Shown: positions 1 to 10,398 of the stretch, piece after piece
How positions within the stretch are numbered: the stretch's first letter is position 1
Layout of the letters: each line of letters opens with the position of its first letter
Assembly: GCF_901709675.1 (NCBI RefSeq)
Contig: NC_051105.1
Coordinates: 13,564,604-13,628,603, forward strand
Direction of reading: 5' to 3'
Source: Syngnathus acus
Taxonomy: Eukaryota; Chordata; Actinopteri; Syngnathiformes; Syngnathidae
Length of the DNA stretch: 64,000 bases
Translations under genes and position numbers: made by a program
The notes under the pieces: generated by a model
Database searches by the model: none
Seen by the model: the letters and a program-made list of their open reading frames with translations, nothing else
Told to the model about the DNA's origin: nothing

Positions 1-73
1 TTCGGACAGAGGTACTGTGGAGAAAACACAATACTGTTAAAAAAAATCATGCTGTATTTTCCACACCGTAAGG

Positions 74-1015
74 CAGGGGTCCCCAACCCCCTGTCCGCGG
101 ACCGGTACCGGTCCGTGGGTCACTTGGTACCTGGCCGCCAAGCCGCAGAGGAAAAAAATATATATTTTTTTTTTATCGATGATCAATTCATTCTGGTCAA
201 GACGCTCGTCCCGGTCACGTGACATATCCCCAGTCGAGCCCGCCAAGCTAGCAAAAATGAGTAAGAATTTATTTAGAAAAATATAAAAAGAATTGGCAAT
301 TCTCTCCCAATTACATTCATCGCTGTGTCTCTTGACACAAAACACTCGTCTCGGTCACGTGACATGTCACCCCAGTCGAGCTCACGAAGCAAGCGAAAAT
401 GAGCAAGAAACAGAGAAGTTTGGAAAGCTTCTTCGGGTTGAAGTTTTTTCATGAACGTTTTAGCAAACTCGCCATCTGTGAATGGTTTTCCGTTCCTCAC
501 TATTGCTAAAGCTCCAGCAAAGCTAGCGGAATTATAGTTAGCTTGCCGGGTCCATACGCGGAGTTGCTGCTGGCTAGCTTGCACCCCGCTCTTGGCACGC
601 TTTCTTTCTGCTGCCTCCCGCAGGGTATTTTGGTGCAAAGGTAGCATGGCGTGTGTCGAAGTGCCGCTTTACATTCGACCGTTTCATAGATGCAATTTTG
701 TCATTGCAAATTAGACACACCGCAGATTACTGCTCTCTCCACAAAGGCAAATTCTTCGGTCCATTCATTCTGAAATGTACGATACTCGTCATCTTTTTTT
801 CTTTTTGCCATCTTCTTTTTTTTGTTAAGGGTTAGCTTTGAGCTAATGACCGAGCAGCTTGATTCAAAAGGAGGCATTTTACCTGTAGGCTATTATCCAA
901 TTAAAACAATGGACAGTTGCTCCTCAGCTCCTGAGCTAATGACCAAGCAAACTAATACTAAAGGGGGCGTTTACCTGTAAGCTATTATCCAATTAAAACA
1001 ATGGACAGTTGCTCC
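74..1015 (-). mobile_element. hAT element remnant (Charlie/GTF2IRD2-like)
   Basis: The left edge reads CAGGGGTCCCCAACC, a typical hAT terminal sequence. On the minus strand, 273-647 encodes a degraded transposase N-terminus with a NYNSASFAGALAIVRNGKPF-type segment, which resembles the GTF2IRD2/Charlie-type hAT proteins. The frame decays beyond the first 60 codons. Two near copies of a segment containing CGGTCACGTGACAT (about 198-268 and 338-410) show an internal duplication, and a second tandem duplication of about 93 bp covers 841-1014 (shared ACAATGGACAGTTGCTCCT). No right terminal repeat was found, so the element is a fragment. The family assignment rests on motif memory. Confidence 0.6.
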
Positions 1016-1082
1016 TGCAGCGGACTGCAGCCCTGAACAGGATTTGGCCGCGGAAAATCAATGGCTGGATTAAAACAAGTGA

Positions 1083-1172
1083 TAATATGTTTCATCTGAA
1101 GAGCCGAAATCTGCGAGCCAGATGCAATCATCAAAAGAGCCACACCTGGTACGCGAGCCACAGGTTCCCGAC
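1083..1172. mobile_element. hAT MITE end fragment
   Basis: The text GCGAGCCACAGGTTCCCGACC matches the right end of the intact hAT MITE at 58069-58293 (GCGAGCCATAGGTTCCC). Only this end is present. Confidence 0.55.
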
Positions 1173-1294
1173 CTATAAGTGATCAAGTCACCACAAAAAT
1201 CACAAAAAATCCATCAATACGCCACACCGGACAACAAGCCGCAGGGTTCAAAACTTGACCAAAAAGTAGCGGCCTATAGTCCGGAAATTACAGT
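1173..1294 (+). mobile_element. pogo-type element, solitary right end
   Basis: This stretch matches the right end of the pogo-like transposon at 27600-27734, including GTGATCAAGTCA, GCCGCAGGGTTCAAAA and the terminal TATAGTCCGGAAATTACAGTA. The left half is missing. Confidence 0.6.
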
Positions 1295-1327
1295 ACTTTA
1301 ATCTAAACTAAAACTTAAACTTTCAAA

Positions 1328-1632
1328 GCCGCCCCCCTCCCCCATCTTGGACTTCCTGACCATACTCCAGGCTGTTAGGATCCTGAACTCTCTCCCCCCT
1401 TCTGCGTAGCGTCCTGTACTTTTGCGCTATATTCCGACTGTCTGCTGTATGCACACTTATTATTCGTTGTTTGTGCCTTCTTGTTTTTATTTTGTGTTGT
1501 TTGCTTGTATGTATGACGTGTACTATGTCTTGTCACCGTGGGATAGTGGAAACGTAATTTCGATTTCTTTGTGTGTCTTGGCATGTGAGCAGATTGACAA
1601 TAGAGCAGACTTTGACTTTGACTTACTAGTAT
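1328..1632 (+). mobile_element. L2-type LINE internal deletion derivative
   Basis: The first 35 bases match the endonuclease C-terminal coding region of the L2-type LINE at 21126-23578. The sequence then jumps directly to the last codons of its RT (CTGAACTCTCTCCCCC) and the 3' UTR, ending in GCAGACTTTGACTTTGACTT. About 1.9 kb of reverse transcriptase is missing. This is either a deleted copy or a short non-autonomous subfamily. Confidence 0.65.
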
Positions 1633-1639
1633 AGTTGAT

Positions 1640-2688
1640 CACTTCACATGTTATTCTCACTTTAAACCGCATGAGGGTGCACTAGGCCTGTGGAATAATT
1701 GGAGCCGCCACTGACAATGAGTCTGATTCCATTCACTGACTTCCGGACTCAGGAGTTGTTTATAACACAGAGGACAGAGATTGACACAGAGGACGAAAAT
1801 TTTGATGGATTTAATGATTTGAAGTGACACGGATGGTTTGATAAACTTGTTATTTATGTTATAGTTATTTGATATATAGTTTATTTAGTGTAGCAACTTG
1901 TATATTGTTAGAGTTCAGTAGTTTCCGATTGTCTAGGAGGGCCGTGAAGAGAGATCCGGGGTGCTTTGTTAGAGTGAGCCAACAGACATATGTTGAGCTC
2001 TTGTTTTGTGAAATAAAGAGCCGGTTACCAAATCCACGACTTGCCTGGTACTTTGGTAATGCTACAATATAGTTATATAGATCTGTGGAATAATTGGAGC
2101 AGCAACTGACGACAAGTCTGACGTCTGACGTACGTCCGGAGTAAGCAGCTGTATGTGTGTTTTTTTTTTTAAGTGACACAGAGAACGAAGATTTCAATGG
2201 ATTTAATGATTTGGAGTGACACGAATGGTTTTATAAAATTTTATTTATGTTTTAGTTATTTAATATATAGTTTATATATAGTTATATGGGCCTGTGGAAT
2301 AATTTGAACTGCAGCTGACAACGAGTCCGACGTCATTGCCGCATGCACTTCCGGGTTCAAAAGCGGATTTAGTGATTTGGAGTCACACGGATGGTTTGAT
2401 AAACGTGTTGTTTATGTTATAGTTATTTGAATAATGTTAATGTTAATGTTATGTCAGGCACGTTCTCAACTCCTCGTTTGTGTTTATGTAACGTTAGCGT
2501 ACCGTATCGTTTAGCCTGTTATTGCCTGTTCATGTCTGTTTTGGTGTTGGATTTTTACAAATAAAGTTCTCCCAAAAATGCGACTTGTACCCCGGAGTGA
2601 CTTATATATGTTTTTTCTCCTTTATTATGCATTTTAGGACTGGTGCGACTTGTACTCCGGAGTGACTTATAGTCCAGAAAATACGTAC
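1640..2688 (+). mobile_element. Relic of the P family (pogo-type MITE)
   Basis: It is the reverse complement of sequences in P1 (29625-32300) and P2 (32362-35679). It shares the block around TTTAATGATTTGGAGTGACAC, repeated three times (near 1810, 2198 and 2368), the GAACAGACATG/CTAAACGATA block, and the terminal TATAAGTCGC-type text (here GTGACTTATAGTCCAGAAAATACG). It is more diverged than P1 and P2, so an older copy. It contains no coding capacity. Confidence 0.6.
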
Positions 2689-2689
2689 T

Positions 2690-2960
2690 TGCTGCAAGAA
2701 TAAGGTCATTTACCCAAATGATCATTACGACATTCTCATTGTCAGATTTTTTACTGTAAATACAAGAGCCTGCTGTAATTTTAACAAAATAATTTTCAAT
2801 TAAGTAGTCATGAAGCATTTTATTACAATTTTGCCCTGACTGCTTCAGACCATACCATGTTACTTGTTGAGTTTACACACCATTTTGTCCTGTATTTGAC
2901 TTGACCTTGAACCCTTCAATGGGTCGAAATGTTCAAGGAAAATTTTGGCCTATTAAATAA
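2690..2960 (-). pseudogene. Ty1/copia reverse transcriptase fragment
   Basis: The minus strand encodes, with one small frame break, the copia RT block: a KLNK..YGLKQSG-like stretch, then NKMLHDYLIENYF, IYSKK and finally VVMIIWVNDLILAAS. The last part corresponds to the copia catalytic VDDLIIA box, with the first catalytic Asp changed to Asn. The fragment stops where the P-family relic begins at 2688, so the relic or a later rearrangement removed the rest. Copia elements are rare in fish genomes. Gag, protease and integrase are absent. Confidence 0.65.
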
Positions 2961-2992
2961 AGTGTGTTGATGTTCAGATCACACTGACTTAC

Positions 2993-3116
2993 TTGCATTC
3001 TGTGGTGTAGAAAATGTCACCGGTTACCCCCTCAGGTGAATCCCACCTCAGCACCAAATTCATGTTCATGGAGGTTAGACGGACATTTCTGGGTGGGCTG
3101 AGGACAGCTGAAGCCA
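2993..3116 (-). CDS. Class II cytokine receptor gene B, exon 2 (D1 first half)
   Basis: This 124-base exon encodes the first strands of a fibronectin type III D1 domain: an SPPRNVRLTSMNMNLVLRW motif followed by SPEGVTGDIFYTTEC. The PP.NV....N....L.W pattern is the signature of D1 in CRF2 receptors (IL-10R2, IL-20R, IFN receptor chains). The acceptor reads GACTGTTTAG at 3117-3118 and the donor GTAAGTCAG begins at 2992. It is entered in phase 1 from the signal-peptide exon at 7894-7951 and leaves in phase 2, as family D1a exons do. The following exon lies beyond the left edge of the window. The pattern is reminiscent of IL-20R beta/CRFB16 chains, but the subtype is not settled. Confidence 0.83.
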
Positions 3117-3412
3117 CTAAACAGTCAGAAACACACGTCACGTTTTATAATGTCAGTATCATGGTGCATCACAAACAATGTTCAAGTTGAATAATTAATG
3201 ACTAGCATAACAGATATACAGTGGATATAGAATGTCGTCAAACCCAGGTTGAAATGCCAGGTTTTGTGACAAAGAGTCTATTGCAGTTTGACACTGACTC
3301 TGCAACATGCTTCGAAACAATGGTGTAGATTTCCATAGAAATACGTCGATGCTTGTTTCATATGACATACCATATGACGAGAAGCACCAACTGCTTCATT
3401 GCCTGAATGAAT

Positions 3413-6076
3413 ATTCTGACCAGGGCTGTGGACTCGGTCGGATTTTTGCACCGAGTCCGAGTCCGGCCTCTTGACCACGAGTCCGAGTCCGGCTGTCCAT
3501 TTTTTCTGTTAATTCATGTGACTGCTTAGTCTTTATTCAAGGCTAATTTAGATCAAAATCTAAATAATTACAACAGTTTTGTGATGGCTTTGTCTTTATT
3601 AAACATATAAACGAAATACAATAAACAGATACTTTCAAGTTTCAATTCAACGACTTGAGTTTGTTCTTAGGAACAAAATCGCCTCAACCAAGTCAGCCTT
3701 CATCGCGCCGCGCTGATCAGACATGATAAACTTGAGCCCGGAAAACAGGCGCTCTACGCTGACTTGGCTGATTGGCATTGCTGTTAGTGTCCGAGTCGCT
3801 GCCTTGAGGCCGGACGGATAACGATCAGCTGTAACAAATCGGCTCTCTTTCATTCGACCAAGTGCCAACATTGCCCCAATTTCTTCATCTATGTCGGTTG
3901 GCGATGTGGCGGCCGACAAACGCTGGCGGCGCTCAATGCTGTCAAGTTCTTTTTCAAACTCATCCTCCTCCGTCGATGTGGAGCCATCAACCTCGGCCTC
4001 CATCGACGGCCCCTCCAGGTGCTGGTGGGTACGAGACCGGATTCGCCTCACAACGGCACGGAGGCCATTCTTGGCGCGCTCCATCTGCTCTTCGCTGAGG
4101 AGAATGCGGTAACGCGCATCGACGAAGACGGCTGCCAGAAAAAAATCATTGTCGAAGAGCTTGTCCTCTCGTTGCTCCATTGAATTGGCGATTGGTGAAG
4201 CCAGAGGGGGCTGCTTGCGCAACGCTGCCTTCAAGGCCGACCACTCCTTGAGAAAGCTGCCGGGGGTGATTGAGGCCGACTGGAGCTTGACCGTGACATC
4301 GTATGGCATCTTGAGGATCGTGGCCAAGGTCTCAAGCTTCTTCCATTCTGACTCGTTAAGGAGAAGTTCCGGAGAAGCAGCCGCCAAGTCCTGGACATGC
4401 TCTCGTAGATGAAGGAGCCGTTTTGTCATGAGGTAGGTGCTTCCCCAACGGGTGGGCACATCGACGACAGGGAGAAGACCTCCTCGACGACGGAGGACAG
4501 CAAGCAGATTGGGGGTCCGCAGTCTCTTCACCACCCGTCGGACTTTATCCAGTAGTTTCATGACATGCTCCGCCTTCAATCCGTCACGAATTGCCAGTTG
4601 CAGCGTGTGAATAGCACAGCGCATGTTATGAATCATTCGAAAATCAGCATCCTGAATCCCAGCGAACTTCTCAAGCTGGACCTCGTCGTCCAGATTGACG
4701 CCCCCCTCGTCCTCATCCATTTCGTTTTCAGTATCATCAGCATCTTCGTCGTCCTCATTGATGAGCCGCACGGCTTTGCTCATGGTCGCTGCGTTATCGG
4801 CGACGATGGAGAGGACATGCAGGTCAAAATCCTTGATGACGGCGTTGATGACATTCTTGACCGCCTCACTGTCATGCCCCCCGTCGGTGTCCTTGATGGC
4901 AAGAGTCTTGATTTTAATCTCCCCGTCGCGGAAGTACTGGACGTTGATGCCCATGTAATTCCGCATGAGCCTGGTGGCGGCGTCTGCCTTGATGAATACG
5001 CATTCCTGGCTCAGCTCCGACTTGATTTCCTCCTTCAACCTGTCGGCCTCAGCCACCACCATGTGGCGGATCTGATCTCTGTCTAGGCTGACAGAGAGCT
5101 GATTAGCAGCAGGCCCTAGCAGTGTCCGCATAGCCGACTGCTGGAATGTGACGAGCGAGAGGCCATCATGAACAATCAGAGAAATGACCGCCTTTTGAAA
5201 CTCCTCACGGTCCATCATGTATTGGATCGTCTTGCGCGTCACTTTCGCGGTCACAAACCTGAGAAAAAAATATTGGACGTCGGATCGCTAACATTTTCCC
5301 TGCCTGTCGGAATAATTTAAGTAAAGCCTTGTCATTTACATGTTATGACTTTGTTGTTATTTAAATTCTTCCTCTTTAGTGACAGAGATGTCTTTTGTTC
5401 CCTGTCAGCCATCTGTCTCCGAGTCCTTACTGTCCTTTTGTTATGTGTGTGTGTTTTTGTTCCTGTAAGAGGCCTTCACCAACAATGAGCAGAGCATATT
5501 TGCATAGGCGAAGTGTTCTGATTTGGTTCATAGACTGTTGTTGGTCAGAACTGTTTTTCTTTGTCAAGCGTTATATACAGTTTGAAGTAGTTGCGTACAA
5601 GTTATCCCATATTTACTCAATGTTTGTTTAAGTGTTTAGGACAAGTTACTTATTGTTATTGTGTGTTAATTTACTAAGTAGATAAAGTCTAGCAAAGGTT
5701 TAGTTGCATTGTTCCACAGGAAAGCGGCAATTCAAGTTATCTGATCTCACTCGCGGACGAGTCAGCCAACAATAGGAGACGAACAGCTGGTTGAGTGCTA
5801 ATTTACACCACACTACATTCTTTAGCTAATCAGCGTTGCTACAGACACAATCTCCCCTCCCTTTAGTGTAGCAACGCCTCTGTAACCAGGGCAACCAAAA
5901 CATTAAATAACCGTAGCAGGGCTGTGGACAGTATTCCTACGCACATTCTCAGCAGCATGATGAAAATAAAATTGAACGTGTTTTTTTTATTGTCGGACTC
6001 GGTGGAGTCCGAGTCCGGCAAAAATGACCGAGTCCGACCGAGTCCGAGTCCCCGAGTCCACAGCCCTGATTCTGAC
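3413..6076 (-). mobile_element. hAT transposon with 8-bp target duplication
   Basis: The element proper is 3421-6068. Its terminal inverted repeats begin CAGGGCTGTGGACTCGG on the left and end CCGAGTCCACAGCCCTG on the right. It is flanked by the perfect 8-bp duplication ATTCTGAC (3413-3420 and 6069-6076), diagnostic of hAT insertion. Subterminal GAGTCCGAGTCC repeats occur at both ends. It contains one long transposase exon on the minus strand. Intact ends and target duplication plus an unbroken long exon point to a recent insertion. Confidence 0.93.
3647..5258 (-). CDS. hAT transposase, main exon
   Basis: This is an uninterrupted reading frame of about 537 codons. Hallmarks of the hAT RNase H-like fold are visible: KADAATR (candidate first Asp), VADNAATM (second Asp, the TDNAAN box), CAIHTLQLAI, DVPTRWGSTY (the RW box), and near the C-terminus ISQVSVERLFS (the conserved Glu and dimerisation region). 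Acidic insertions follow the VADNAA box (EDDEDADDTENE). There is no ATG at the start of the conserved block: the frame opens just after a strong splice acceptor (TTTTTTTCTCAG, ending at 5259), so this is an internal or last exon. The expected upstream exon with a BED zinc finger was not recognised in 5259-6068. Function would be cut-and-paste transposition in the nucleus. Confidence 0.85.
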
Positions 6077-6242
6077 CAATATAGACACGAAGAATGTTTG
6101 TTGCTCTTCAGAGAGGCAATTTCATATTTTGAGACAGCTGCTGCTCAAATTATTTCATGATGTATGGTTAATAGGTTTAACTTTAATAAAGGAAAATGTC
6201 ACATATGGAAATATGAAATGAGTACTTGCAGCAGTGTCGTAA

Positions 6243-6637
6243 TCAATCAACGATCATCCATCCATCCATCCATTTTCTGTACCACTGTATCCCCACGGGG
6301 GTCGCGGGCTTGCTGGAGCCTATCCCAGCTGTCATCGGGCAGTAGGCGGGGGACACCCTGAACCGGTTGCCAGCCAATCGCAGGGCACACAGAGACGAAC
6401 AACCATCCGCACACGCACTCACACCTAGGGGCAATTTGGAGCGCACAATCGGCCTACCAAGCATGTTTTTGGGGACGTGGGAGGAAACCGGAGTGCCCGG
6501 AGAAAACCCACGCGGACACGGGGAGAACATGCAAACTCCACACAGGGAGGGCCGGAGGTGGAATCGAACCCGCACCCTCCTTACTGTGAGGCGGACGTGC
6601 TAGCCAGTGCGCCACCGAGCCGCCTCAATCAACGATC
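6243..6637 (-). mobile_element. V-SINE with 13-bp target duplication
   Basis: The SINE occupies 6256-6624 on the minus strand. Read in its own direction it has a tRNA-like head with a B box (GGTTCGATTCC), the V-domain (GTGTGGAGTTTGCATGTTCT and GGTTTCCTCCCAC) and a tail of GGAT repeats. The direct repeat TCAATCAACGATC flanks it at 6243-6255 and 6625-6637. This is the most complete of six copies in the window. Confidence 0.9.
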
Positions 6638-6737
6638 AATCAATCAAATTTTATTTACATAGCTCTTTACAATAGTCAACTGGAACCCAAAGTGTTTTAC
6701 AATAGGATAAAAACAACAATATCTATATAATAATATA

Positions 6738-6738
6738 G

Positions 6739-6803
<65 letters not shown>
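6738..6803. repeat. (ATCT)n microsatellite
   Basis: About 16 uninterrupted tetranucleotide units. Confidence 0.97.
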
Positions 6804-6815
6804 AAACAAAACATA

Positions 6816-7264
6816 TACAGTAATCCCACATCCTATATCGCGGTTCATTTATCGTGGCTTCAGTACATCACCGCCCCCCCCCCAAACAAAAATTCTAAAT
6901 AAAAATTCTAAATTGAGGAATTATGGCACGAAAGTTGCCCGCACGCCAGCAGAAAGCAGGGAGTGCCCACACAATTGCAGTACTACATCGACATGTTACA
7001 CACACATACACGTGCAATATTTATATTCATATTATTTATACATTATTTTCTGTATGTCATTTATACTATTAACATAGTATTTCCATGTTTGAAACAATTA
7101 TTTAATGTTCTAAGAATAACATATGCCCTTATGTATATGGTTTAATATACATTTATTGATACACAAACAATGTATGTTAAAAAAGGTGACACTACTTCGC
7201 GGATTTTGACATAACGCGGGTGGTCTTGGAACCAATTATCCGCGATGAATGAGGGATTACTGTA
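6816..7264. mobile_element. Tigger-type MITE with TA duplication
   Basis: The element at 6818-7262 starts CAGTAATCCCACATCCTATA and ends GAATGAGGGATTACTG, flanked by TA on both sides. The ends contain the TATCGCGGTTCATTTATCG motif common to Tigger MITEs. It has no coding content. It serves as an unoccupied reference for the copy broken up at 29.5-35.7 kb. Confidence 0.85.
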
Positions 7265-7298
7265 CTGCCCAATTGTTCATGGAGAGTTGTTCATGTTG

Positions 7299-7422
7299 AG
7301 CACACATGCGCGCACACAAACGCAAGCACAGACCAAGACACACGGGCGCGCACACACACAAACACTCGCGCGCACACACATGCGCGCGCATACACACACC
7401 TATGCACACACACGTGCAATTG
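7299..7422. repeat. CA/CG alternating purine-pyrimidine tract
   Basis: A degenerate run of CACACA, GCGCGC and CGCACA steps. Such alternation favours left-handed DNA. The ORFs through it are artefacts. Confidence 0.85.
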
Positions 7423-7893
7423 CAGCTATCTGAATCTCGACAGATTGGCCGTAATGATCAAGATGCGATCAAATCTTTCCTGTTAAAATTAATTTTCCAA
7501 TTCTTTTTTTTTTTCATACACCCCCAATGCTAATAATTCAAACATTTAGTTAATGCCCCTTATACTCTGAAATATCGGCTACTTACTCCATGACTATATT
7601 TTTTTAAGGTATCATATATATAAATGTATTGTACAGCAACTAGGCAATTCTTATGTAATCCGTGGAGAATAATTTATCATACTTGATGGACAACAATGGG
7701 CCTTTTACCATCCAATACACTCAAACCTAAAACAACACGATTCACATTTAGCTATACGTAAAGCAATTTCTCTATGCTATACTGTATAGTCCTGCTTTCA
7801 ACACGCGCGAACGCATTAAGCGCAATCAAAACTTGGGCTGAGGTCCTGGGTGAAAATGATACAATGCAATATGACAATTGAATAAACAGTTAC

Positions 7894-7951
7894 CTGTCGC
7901 TCCACCCAATGTTAAAAGTACAATGAGAGCACTTAAAATAATTGATGCCAT
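7894..7951 (-). CDS. Class II cytokine receptor gene B, exon 1 (signal peptide)
   Basis: The ATG at 7949-7951 opens MASIILSALIVLLTLGGAT, a textbook signal peptide with a small-residue cleavage zone. After 58 coding bases there is a GACAG/GTAACTG donor (intron begins at 7893) in phase 1. The phase-1 exit fits the TG that starts the exon at 2993-3116, giving GGAT-VASAVLSPP across the junction. A further in-frame upstream stretch (TSTKCKTLLV) exists, but the ATG chosen gives a proper hydrophobic leader. The receptor would be a type I membrane protein at the cell surface. No TATA box was evident upstream. Confidence 0.72.
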
Positions 7952-8047
7952 AACTAAGAGCGTCTTGCATTTGGTAGATGTAGTCCAGTTAGTGACGTAA
8001 TTGTGTGAAGGCAAAGGCCGATATTATTATTACTTTCAGTCTTGTAT

Positions 8048-8056
8048 TTCCTGGAA
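8048..8056 (-). promoter_or_regulatory. GAS-like STAT site upstream of gene B
   Basis: TTCCAGGAA (minus strand) fits the TTCNNNGAA consensus for STAT dimers and lies 97 bases upstream of the candidate ATG, in repeat-free DNA. A nine-base match can occur by chance. Confidence 0.3.
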
Positions 8057-8405
8057 CTCGTCGCTTCTTCGAGATAGGCAGCCCCACAGAAATGAACATT
8101 GGTAAATATGACACGCCCCTTTTGACTTGCAGGCATTCGACGCTGAGCGAGGAGGGGCAAAGGATTTATTCTTTTCATTCGGGATTCAGGACTGCATTCT
8201 ACTGGACGGCACGATGGAAAGAAAACCACAAAAGAAGGATGCCTGCACATTGTGCTGCTGCTGCTGCATGCTGTTTTGCACAAGGTCGTCCTTTGGGGCC
8301 AATGTTGTCCCTTCCAACATGGCCGTCACGGAGACACGCGCAGGCTTCTTCAACCTTCATTGGATGAGGGCAAAACCATAGACATCAAACACGAACTGAT
8401 CCAGA
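8057..8405. other. Unique sequence, candidate 5' flank of gene B
   Basis: No repeat family was recognised here. It contains a CTG run at about 8253-8268 and is moderately GC-rich. It is the most likely site of the gene B promoter. Confidence 0.35.
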
Positions 8406-8493
8406 TTAGTGATGTGCATTACAGTTCTTTTAGGTGAACTGTATCTTTAGAATCAGTTCACTCAAAAGATTCGTTCAAACGAATCGTTCAATA

Positions 8494-8504
8494 ACCCCCC
8501 CCCC

Positions 8505-8536
<32 letters not shown>
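8494..8536. repeat. C-run followed by (CA)n
   Basis: A homopolymer C tract of 13 runs directly into a CA dinucleotide repeat. Confidence 0.95.
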
Positions 8537-8537
<1 letters not shown>

Positions 8538-9617
8538 ATCCGGCTTTTTTTTTTTTTTCATCCAGTGGAAACAACCCATACACATCAAACAATACAACTA
8601 CACAAACTACCCCCCCCCCCCCCAAATTATTATATATAATAATAATTGGCTCGGTTAATTAACACATTTCTTTCTATAATACACCTACACACTGATTTGT
8701 TGGAAACAGTCTCTCACCCGGTCGTGAACGGGAAGTTGCGTCACTGACTCGTTCGTGAACAGGAAATAACGTCACTGACGCGTAAAGTCCCTCCTCCATC
8801 TAACGGCTCGCTGGCGCTGCTGATTGGTCGTTCGCGAAGATTCACGAGTGAGTGACAGACAACATTGCCGCTAAGCTATTGCCAGCCGACACACTTTATG
8901 CCGACATTGATGTTTTAATTTTGTATTTGTTGGCTTATAGTTGATGGTGTTTTTATATCGAATGTGTTTGTGTTTGAATTAAAGGTTGAAAAAAAAAACC
9001 GTTATGCCGACATTTGTTAATTTTGGGGACACCAACTCATATAACGTAAAACACATACTATACATATTGTCATATAAAGCAGTTCACCAAATGTCTGATT
9101 TTTATGTTTTATTTGGCGAATATAAAAACAAGGAATAAAACACTAGACAAGTTTTAACATAAATGTTTATTAAAATAATAATAATGATAAAAGTACATCT
9201 CAAACCAGCAATCTAATGTGAAACTGCAGTCGATATATTGGATAACAGTGTTTAGGCATATATATGCATACACGTTATTTAAAACCTACTATAAGTAAAT
9301 CGTAAATCTACATTCTGGCTTACATAGTTCACGCTAGGAGACGCAACACGTCCACTCACTGATCCGTTTATGCACGGGAAGGCAGTTCACCCATTGACTC
9401 GTTCGCGAACGAGAAAGTCAGGATTCGTTCTCTCACTGATCCGTTCTCGCGATGAACTGGAAATGCGAATCACTCACTGATTCGTCACTCACAGATTCCT
9501 TCGTTGGTGAACGGGAAATGCAATTCACGACTCGTTCGTGAACGGGAAGTTACGTCACTGACTCGTAAAGTCCCTCCTCCATCTAACGCTCGCTGGCGCT
9601 GCTGATTGGTCTTCACG

Positions 9618-9658
9618 AGTGAGTGAGTGAGTGAGTGAGTGAGTGAGTGAGTGAGTGA
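9618..9658. repeat. (GTGA)n microsatellite
   Basis: About ten GAGT/GTGA units, expanded from a two-unit form at 8845-8856 in the first copy of the duplicated block. Confidence 0.9.
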
Positions 9659-9989
9659 CAGACAGCATTGCTGCTATGCCATTGCCAGCCGACACACGTT
9701 ATGCCGACGTTCATGTTTTAATTTTGTATTTGTTGGCTATTTGATGGTGTCATTATACCGAACCCCGTTATACCGACGTTTGTTATTTTGGGGGACACCA
9801 ACAAATATAACAACGTAAAACACATATACATATTGTCATATAAAGCAGTTAACCAAATGTCTGATTTTTATGTTTTGATTGGCGAATATAAAAACAAGGA
9901 ATAAAACACCAGACGTTATAACATAAATGTTTATTAAAATAATAATAATAAATAATAATAATAATAATGATAATAATAATAATAATAAA

Positions 9990-10329
9990 GCACGCCCGCC
10001 TCACAGTTAGGAGGGTGCGGGTTCGATTCCACCTCCGGCCCTCCCTGTGTGGAGTTTGCATGTTCTCCCCGGGCCCGCGTGGGTTTTCTCCGGGCACTCC
10101 GGTTTCCTCCCACATCCCAAAAACATGCTTGGTAGGCCGATTGAAGACTCCAACTTGTCCCTAGGTGTGAGTGCAAGTGCAAATGGTTGTTTGTCTCTGT
10201 GTGCCCTGCGATTGGCTGGCAACCGGTTCAGGGTGTCCCCCGCCTACTGCCCGATGACGGCTGGGATAGGCTCCAGCGCACCCACGACCCCCGTGGGGAC
10301 TAAGCGGTTCAGAAAATGGATGGATGGAT
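9990..10329 (+). mobile_element. V-SINE, 5'-truncated, in an AAT repeat
   Basis: Starts inside the tRNA head (CACGCCCGCCTCACAGTTAG), keeps the B box GGTTCGATTCC, the V-domain and the (GGAT)n tail, and is embedded in an ATA/AAT microsatellite. The first copy of the surrounding duplication (near 9178-9195) lacks it and is the empty site. Confidence 0.88.
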
Positions 10330-10398
10330 AATAATAATAAAACATCTCAAACCAGCAATTTAATGTGAAACTGCAGTCGACATATTGGATAACAACAT

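Larger units (their letters stand above)
3117..7893 (-). other. Intron 1 of receptor gene B
   Basis: This interval joins the two exons of gene B in phase 1. It is occupied by the hAT transposon at 3421-6068, a V-SINE, a Tigger MITE and simple repeats. The parts 3117-3420 and 7423-7893 hold nothing recognisable beyond AT-rich unique sequence. Confidence 0.7.

Noticed and set aside
4565-5086. 173-codon plus-strand ORF
   Set aside because: Antisense shadow of the hAT transposase exon.
6367-6662. ORFs recurring at 6.4, 10.0, 37.9 and 48.8 kb
   Set aside because: All are translations of the V-SINE body, a non-coding retroposon.
7954-8283. 109-codon minus-strand ORF upstream of gene B as a separate gene
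   Set aside because: It is out of frame with the signal peptide, has no domain, and lies where a 5' UTR/promoter is expected.
9990-10030. Possible tRNA gene (B-box GGTTCGATTCC)
   Set aside because: Part of the V-SINE head; no cloverleaf with acceptor stem can be formed because the 5' part is missing.
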